Shown piece after piece: positions 58,910 to 64,000 of a stretch of DNA of 64,000 bases. The stretch is taken from assembly GCA_963920525.1 (NCBI GenBank), contig OY986436.1:183403496-183467495 (forward strand), given 5' to 3'. The translations under genes were made by a program, and so were the position numbers. Numbering within the stretch: the first letter of the stretch is position 1; the number at the start of each line of letters is the position of its first letter. This stretch comes from Dichetophora obliterata. Lineage: Eukaryota > Arthropoda > Insecta > Diptera > Sciomyzidae. The notes beneath the pieces are model-generated. The model saw nothing but the letters and a program-made list of their open reading frames with translations, ran no database searches and was not told the DNA's origin.

Positions 58910-60080
58910 ATTGATATATTTTTTGTACCTTATTGCATTTAAACCATGTAAAGATATACCTAGTCTTGCTTTATAAAAGCAACCATTATTTCTTATAGTT
59001 TCATATTACCATATGAAAGATCCTTTAAAGAATGATCTCTAATATTGAATTGGAAGAACTTTTAAAAATAATGAAATTTTAATATTTTTTATATATTTTT
59101 ATATTTTTTTTATTTTAAACTAAAATAAAAAATTTGTTTATTCACATTCATGTTTCTTTGAAGAAATTTTGGTGAACTTTTTTTTGCACCACCATTTGTA
59201 CTGCCCCCCCCATTTGTACTGCCCCCCCAGATGAAATTAGCTTCCGACGCGCTTACCCAGCAGCTTTGTGTGTTGTAGTACCGACTTCTGCATAATAACA
59301 GAAAACACTACACTACTCTTTGAAATAGTCTCGTATAATTCTCCTGACATAAAAGATAACGCCGAAGTGGGCGAGAGCTTCTAATATTCTAGACCAGTTC
59401 GCAGAATTAAATGCTTTTTTGATGTTGAGTGTTGCAATACAGTACTCTTTGTCGCTGTACAACCACCACGTGCCGGTTATTGCATCAAGCGCTATATTAC
59501 TCCACCAATTTCATCAGTTTTTGAACGAGCTTTACGGAAGCCAAACTGCTGGGGGGAAAGATTAAATAAAAATAGACTGGCCATTTCAGCCCTTGGAAGG
59601 ACTTTGACCTAGCTTCTATTGATCAATTGTGTTGTGCGTGTTATTAAATGTTTGATCACAAATGACCGAGAACTAGACCTACGTATTTTATGCCGACTCC
59701 GAACGGCTTATGTTCTCAAGAAGCTTTACATGGCAATTTTTACTCTCTGAGGTTTGCCATTGTCTGCAGAGAGGTGACGACCGAACAGGGGGGGAAAGAT
59801 TACCAGCGCCTATTATTGACGCCTCCAACCTATTGCTTATCAAACATTCGAGGATCTTGCCAGCAGAGTCAAGGACGGTAAGCCGATGCAAAGAGGACGG
59901 TAAACCGATGGATTCTCAATACCAGCCGCTTTCACCTTAATTGGAAGACACTTTCCTTAAAGCAGGTGTTACACAAATCTGTGAACATCTTAGTTTTTTG
60001 CTCTACAGCGATTTTAAGTATCTCATTTGGAACTTCATCAGGTCCAGAAAATTTTTTTATCCTTAGCAGTGATCTGCAAG

Positions 60081-60650
60081 CGATGGCATTTTCGCTACTT
60101 GCAATCTACCCTCTACAAATACAGTGACAGTCTGACCGCACTACGCAAGCGCTGCGATTGTTGTGTCGAACATACTTGCAACATTGAAGCTAACTGTGTA
60201 TAAGCGTGTCGTAAGACCACAATAATGCATGTTCGAGTTGTTGGTTTGATAACCAGCGCAGGGTCTTTTCAACTTCTGGTATGCAATGGTAAGTATGGTC
60301 ATTTACAAGCAACAAAACAAAGACATAAAGCGTAATTTTGTTCTCCGAACACAAAGTATTTGCAGTAACATTGCAGTCACATTGCAGTTACTTTGCGGGA
60401 TTTTTGAGAGCTTGTAGCTCATAAGCTAATGGTTCAATTGAGCTGATTTCTTTTTTAAAATAAATTCTAAAGTTTAATTGAGTGAGCAAATAAATTTGTT
60501 TAGTAAATGTTTAAAGATATTTATTAAATTTAGTTTTTTAAGAAATTATATCAGACGCCATTTTACTATAAAACACCTTTAATCATTGATTTTGATAAGA
60601 TTTTGTATGCATGCAGATCTTTAATAAAGCTACAACTTTTGTTCAATTGT
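60081..60650. other. no gene seen
   Basis: Spacer between the R1-like RT start and the 240-bp array. 60110-60250 may be decayed LINE sequence. Confidence 0.35.
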
Positions 60651-61400
60651 TCAAAATTTTGAAATTATAGGGTCGCCACCTAATAATATGTCTTTTCAAG
60701 AGTTTAAAACTGATAAGTGACGTTTAAAACTCTTGAAAAGACATATTATTAGGTGGCAACCCTATTATTTCAAAATTTTATAATTTTGAAAATCTGACAA
60801 CGAATTCGGATTCAGCGACCCATTTTTGGTGTACCTTTTTTTTTGCCGAATTCATAAAACTACAAAAAATTAAGGTGGCAACCCTATCCACTATCTTGAA
60901 TTTTAAAATTCTGACTTTAGATTCGAAATCAGCGACCTCTTAACACTGATAAATGACGTTTAAATCTCTTGAAAAGACATATTATTAGGTGGCAACCCTA
61001 TTATTTCAAAATTTTATAATTTTGAAAATGTGACAACGGATTCGGATTCAGCGACCCATATTTGGCGTACCATTTTTTTTGTCAGCCCCGAATTAACAAA
61101 ACTACAAAAAATTAAGGTGGCAACCCTATCCACCATCCTGAATTTTAAAATTCTGACTTTAGATTCGAAATCAGCGACCCCTTAACACTGATAAATGATG
61201 TTTAAAACTCTTAAAAATACATATTATTAGGTGGCAATACTGTGGTAAAAATTAAGGTGGCAACCCTAACCTCCATCTTAAATTTTAAAACTGTGACATT
61301 ATATTCGAAATCAAATCCGTTTTCAGAATTTCAAAATTACAAGAATTCGCAAAAATGAAAAACATCTAGGCGGCAACTCTATCCGCCATCTTAAATTTTA
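60651..61400. repeat. ~240-bp tandem array headed by a ~58-bp-arm inverted repeat
   Basis: AGGTGGCAACCCTATTATTT-type starts occur at 60751, 60987 and 61229 (decayed), with a second GGTGGCAACCCTATCC inside each unit (60873, 61115 and ~61255). The first unit is preceded by its own reverse complement (60651-60709), so 60651-60780 folds into a long hairpin. No coding. Confidence 0.88.
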
Positions 61401-61849
61401 AAGTTTGACATCATCTTCGAAATAAGTTACCCCTAAAACTTCCTAAAACTATTTACTCTATTCATACTGAAGTAATCTACAAACACTTGAGTAAAAATGC
61501 AGTGTACGCGCTGATTTTATCGTTCGTAAGCTTACTTTTGTATCACTGCTTAGCCGAAGTTGAAATCAACCTACAATGGTACACGAAGCAGTAGCTCAAA
61601 ATAATGATAATTATAACGATTGCCGTTCGTGCGCTGTGGTTTATACACATAATTATTTTATGCAAACATCTATACTTTCCACTGAAGTCGAAGCACACAT
61701 CACACAGTGTTTGACTTTGGTACAATTGGCTAATGAATCATGCTTGATGTTGTAAGTGAGCTCGATGGCGTAAAATATGTTGCATGGTATTAATGATATT
61801 GAAGTCATACACAAACCAAGTATGTACTGAGCAGTTGCAGTTCATCGCT
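61401..61849. other. no gene seen
   Basis: Spacer, nothing recognised. Confidence 0.35.
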
Positions 61850-62779
61850 GCAGGTCTCTGTTCCTTAGCTATTTTAAGGAGCTCATAATTGATCACCGGC
61901 TGAATGTTTTGCAGAACTTCATATCCTGTTCCAATTTCAGGGATGACAGGTTGTTATGGAAATAGAGTGAGAACTATACTCTACATCAGTGTGGGAAAAG
62001 TTGGAGTTGGTTGTGTAAACACGTTCAGTTTTTTCATGACGAGCTTTTACGCAACGCCCCAAGGTTGCTGGTCAGAGTAGTCACAAATTTAGTTGAAGCA
62101 TCAGGATATGCTATCTTTAATCGATTTCGTAAGCTATGCTCTAACGAGTTTGAAACGTATTTGGTTTGGAAGAAAATTTTCCGTAACTCTCGAGCTCGAG
62201 TAGATACGCCTTGATCGTATGCAGCATCTTCGAAGGTTGGATATTTCATCAGTCCACCAGTGACTGGAAATTGGTGATTGTTTCCGCCACCCCTTCTAAC
62301 CATTGAAGCATTACATGCACCTTCTATGTGTGTCACCACTTGCGTAGATTTATCTGTCGCAAAGTCATATGAGAGAGTCATGTCTGATAGCATGGCCTGT
62401 AGGATGTCTGTGTCAAACTTGCTACCTTTACAGCTCTTATGGCTTGTTTGCATTCGTCTTCTAACGATATCTTTTGTGTAGAAGATAACTGTATTGTGAT
62501 TGCTACCTATATAGTGGTCGCTCATGTGCCAGGCTGATTTAGGGAGTAAGCTGTTACTACACTCAAAAATATTTTTGAATAAATATTACTAATAACTGCG
62601 TTCATTCTACAAATTTTATTCGAAGTTTTCAGTCACGAATAAGATTCATAGAATCGACGTATATAAGTTCATATTACGAATATTTTTTTAGTATTCGTAC
62701 GAAAACAAATGTATATTGTACGAATACATTTGTTACATTTACGAATGACCATAATATCTAATAACGAAAAAAAAAATAT

Positions 62780-62851
62780 TCTGTCTTAGCTGGGGTTTGA
62801 ACTTCGGCTCTTTAGCTTACGGGCCACGCTACACCAGTAGGCTACAGCCAC
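62780..62851 (-). other. tRNA-like module 1 (A box, B box, T10 terminator)
   Basis: Minus strand: GTGGCTG then TAGCCTACTGG (A box, one mismatch to TRGYNNARNNG), 31 nt spacing, and GTTCAAACC (perfect B box, 62794-62802). A run of ten T follows at 62776-62767. Acceptor arms do not pair well, so it is not a functional tRNA gene. Confidence 0.6.
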
Positions 62852-62923
62852 TTTACAATGATACGATACGAGCAGTTCCTTATATTCCTTAGTTGTTCGG
62901 CAAACTAGAGAAAAAAATTCATT

Positions 62924-62996
62924 CTGTCGGAGGTGGTGTTTGAACCTCAGCTCTTAAGCTTACGGGCCACGCACTTTACCAGTAGGCTACAGTCAC
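62924..62996 (-). other. tRNA-like module 2
   Basis: Minus strand: GTGACTGTAGCCTACTGG, then a B box GTTCAAACA with one mismatch, followed by T7 at 62917-62911. 145 bp from module 1. Confidence 0.55.
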
Positions 62997-63068
62997 TTCC
63001 TTATCCCCATACAATCATACAGTTCCTTATATAATGTTGTTGTTTGACAAAACAGTAAAAAAATAATC

Positions 63069-63140
63069 TGTCTGAGCTGGGGTTTGCACCTCGGCTCTTT
63101 AGCTTACAGGCCACGCACTCAACCAGTAGGCTACAGTCAC
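63069..63140 (-). other. tRNA-like module 3
   Basis: Minus strand: GTGACTGTAGCCTACTGG, then a B box GTGCAAACC with one mismatch, followed by T7 at 63063-63057. 144 bp from module 2. Confidence 0.55.
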
Positions 63141-64000
63141 TTTACAATCATACAGTTCCTTATGTTCTGTAGATTTTCGATTAACAAGGTTGAACGATTT
63201 CGGTTTTCAATTTTTTTAAACTCAACTAATAATTCGTACATTCTACTAATAATTCGTACAGTCAACCTACGAATGATTTGTTTTTCGTAAAAATATTTTT
63301 CATTCGTAAATAGTACAAAAGCATAAGTAAATACTATGAATGTAATGAAAGAAATTAGGAAGTTATTCATACGAGATATTTACGAATATTATTATATTAT
63401 TATTTATATGCACACAATCATTCGCACAATGCACTTATACGAATTGATTTTTGTTTACGAATGCCATTAGTATGTAGAGCAAATATATTCGTAGATACTA
63501 CATCAGGTATTAGAAAAATTTACGAATGAATCCGTAAAGACACCACATTATACAAAATATTGTTATACATATGGTATTGTGTTGTACGAATATTTGTAGA
63601 ATGTACGAATATTTGTAGAATTTACGAGTATTTTGATTACTAATATCATTCGTAGAAATTTTACTAATAAATTTTTTGAGTGTAGCAAAGGTAAGGTCTA
63701 TAATGGAACCTGTTCCTGCCCTTTCAAAAGTATTTTGCCGCCTCGTGTTAAGTGTGGCTATGTCAAGGACTGCAAACACTTCTATGAGCGTTTGCCCTTT
63801 TGGATTGGTTCCAGGGCATCCCCATTCAGTAGAATATGCGTTGAAGTCCCCTGCAATAACAAATGGGTATCTTCCGATAGCGTTATCAACAATTTCTTCC
63901 AGTACCTTTGTGGCTTCTTCTAAAGTATGGCTATACAGCTATATGCAAATATTCCTCCCAATTTGGCCCTCACGAAGTAATTTGGAGATTTTTGGTCCTT

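Larger units (their letters stand above)
57490..59255 (+). mobile_element. hAT transposon, internally deleted, in the R1-like RT
   Basis: Flanked by CCCAGCAGC at 57481-57489 and 59256-59264 (8-9 bp duplication). Both ends carry GCGTCGGAAGC inward, followed by G-runs (GCGGGGGGG at 57504; CCCCCCC at ~59208-59229). It contains the remains of a transposase C-terminus, a smaller nested MITE and a hairpin. Confidence 0.85.
56320..60080 (-). pseudogene. R1-like LINE, RT and C-terminus, split by a hAT (coding parts 59256-60080 and 56320-57489)
   Basis: Reading leftward: DEVPNEILKIAVEQKTK (RT start, ~60020), LDSAGKILECLISNRLEA (~59870), ATLNIKKAFNSANWSRILEA (~59420, first catalytic Asp position replaced by N/K context), VRRIIRDYF, KAAG | hAT | GVSQGSVLG (~57470), FADD in GFADDIAVVV (~57395), then CNQAMNAVQQWLKTAELSLS, KYLSVISDHRLNFREHL, YAAPKWVEA, and a C-terminal knuckle FCTFCARNAIEDTEHVFFVC (~56560). 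Multiple frameshifts. Removing the hAT restores the GVSQG motif in frame. Confidence 0.85.
62560..63682. mobile_element. TA-flanked MITE carrying three tRNA-like modules
   Basis: Ends CACTCAAAAA on both sides, TA duplications at 62558-62559 and 63683-63684, inserted in the LINE endonuclease. Flanking arms are rich in TACGAAT/TTTGTAGAAT words (63200-63650). The left-centre holds a 145-bp-period triplicate. Shares terminus style and TA target with the MITE at 12965-13799. Confidence 0.88.
61850..64000 (-). pseudogene. R1-like LINE, endonuclease to RT start, split by a MITE (coding parts 63685-64000 and 61850-62559)
   Basis: Reading leftward from the window edge: FVIAGDFNAYSTEWGCPGTN (AP endonuclease, ~63860), IATLNTRRQNTFERAG and GSIIDLTFA (~63700), MITE, then SLLPKSAWHMSDHYIGSNHN (SDH catalytic motif, ~62520), VRRGGGNNHQ (~62290), a frameshift, and RT-start sequence with YELLKIAKEQRPAAMN (~61890). 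Excising the MITE joins DLTFA to the SLLPK...SDH block in frame. It is separate from the LINE at 56320-60080 because both contain the ELLKIA / EILKIA region. Confidence 0.82.

Noticed and set aside
56320..61850. A single R1-like LINE spanning 56.3-64 kb
   Set aside because: Both parts contain the ELLKIA/EILKIA RT-start region, so they are two separate insertions.
62780..63140. Three genuine tRNA genes
   Set aside because: A and B boxes and T-runs are present but acceptor and T stems do not pair, and they are tandem within a MITE.

Overview
The window is AT-rich nuclear DNA from an insect, most likely a higher fly. The only host gene I recognise is nitric oxide synthase (Nos). Two adjacent minus-strand exons (8547-8709 and 8820-8956), joined by a 110-bp GT-AG intron, encode the zinc-tetrathiolate CX4C motif and the haem-cysteine block of the oxygenase domain. 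I find no further Nos exons, so the introns on both sides must be long, and much of the window is probably Nos intron or flank filled with transposons. The fly assignment rests on close resemblance to dipteran Nos as I remember it and on the transposon mix (piggyBac, hAT, mariner, Helitron, jockey-like and R1-like LINEs). A tephritid is plausible but not proven.

Layout: 1-2.1 kb, a Dong/R4-like LINE ending on a ~590-bp TAA array. 3.1-6.4 kb, a complete hAT-like transposon with a 734-codon open frame, TIRs and an 8-bp duplication. 6.5-8.1 kb, a jockey-like RT remnant. 8.5-9.0 kb, the Nos exons. 10.1-11.3 kb, a decayed mariner. 11.5-16.75 kb, a four-level nest: Helitron, then mariner, then jockey-like LINE, then TA-flanked MITE. 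19.9-23.5 kb, two decayed LINEs. 24.0-24.5 kb, a probable solo LTR. 29.0-31.6 kb, a DNA transposon with ~120-bp TIRs, a TTA duplication and a decayed protein of unassigned family. 32.4-34.5 kb, a run of MITEs. 36.5-39.0 kb, a complete piggyBac-like transposon with an intact 618-aa frame, inserted in LTR-like DNA. 40.1-40.8 kb, a MITE and an LTR end. 42.4-43.2 kb, a three-exon fragment of an unrecognised gene family. 43.8-46.1 kb, hairpin and tandem-repeat elements. 47.3-49.9 kb, a FLYWCH-like fragment and a long LTR-like repeat with two tandem arrays. 52.7-53.4 kb, a second copy of the 20-kb LINE family. 56.3-60.1 kb, an R1-like LINE split by a hAT. 60.65-61.4 kb, a ~240-bp tandem array that begins with a large inverted repeat. 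61.8-64 kb, another R1-like LINE, split by a MITE that carries three tRNA-like Pol III-type modules.

Most mobile sequences are broken. The hAT-like element (3092-6421) and the piggyBac-like element (36500-38989) stand out because frame, termini and target duplication are all intact, which suggests recent or current mobility. Boundaries given for MITEs and LINE remnants are read by eye and are approximate unless a target-site duplication is stated.
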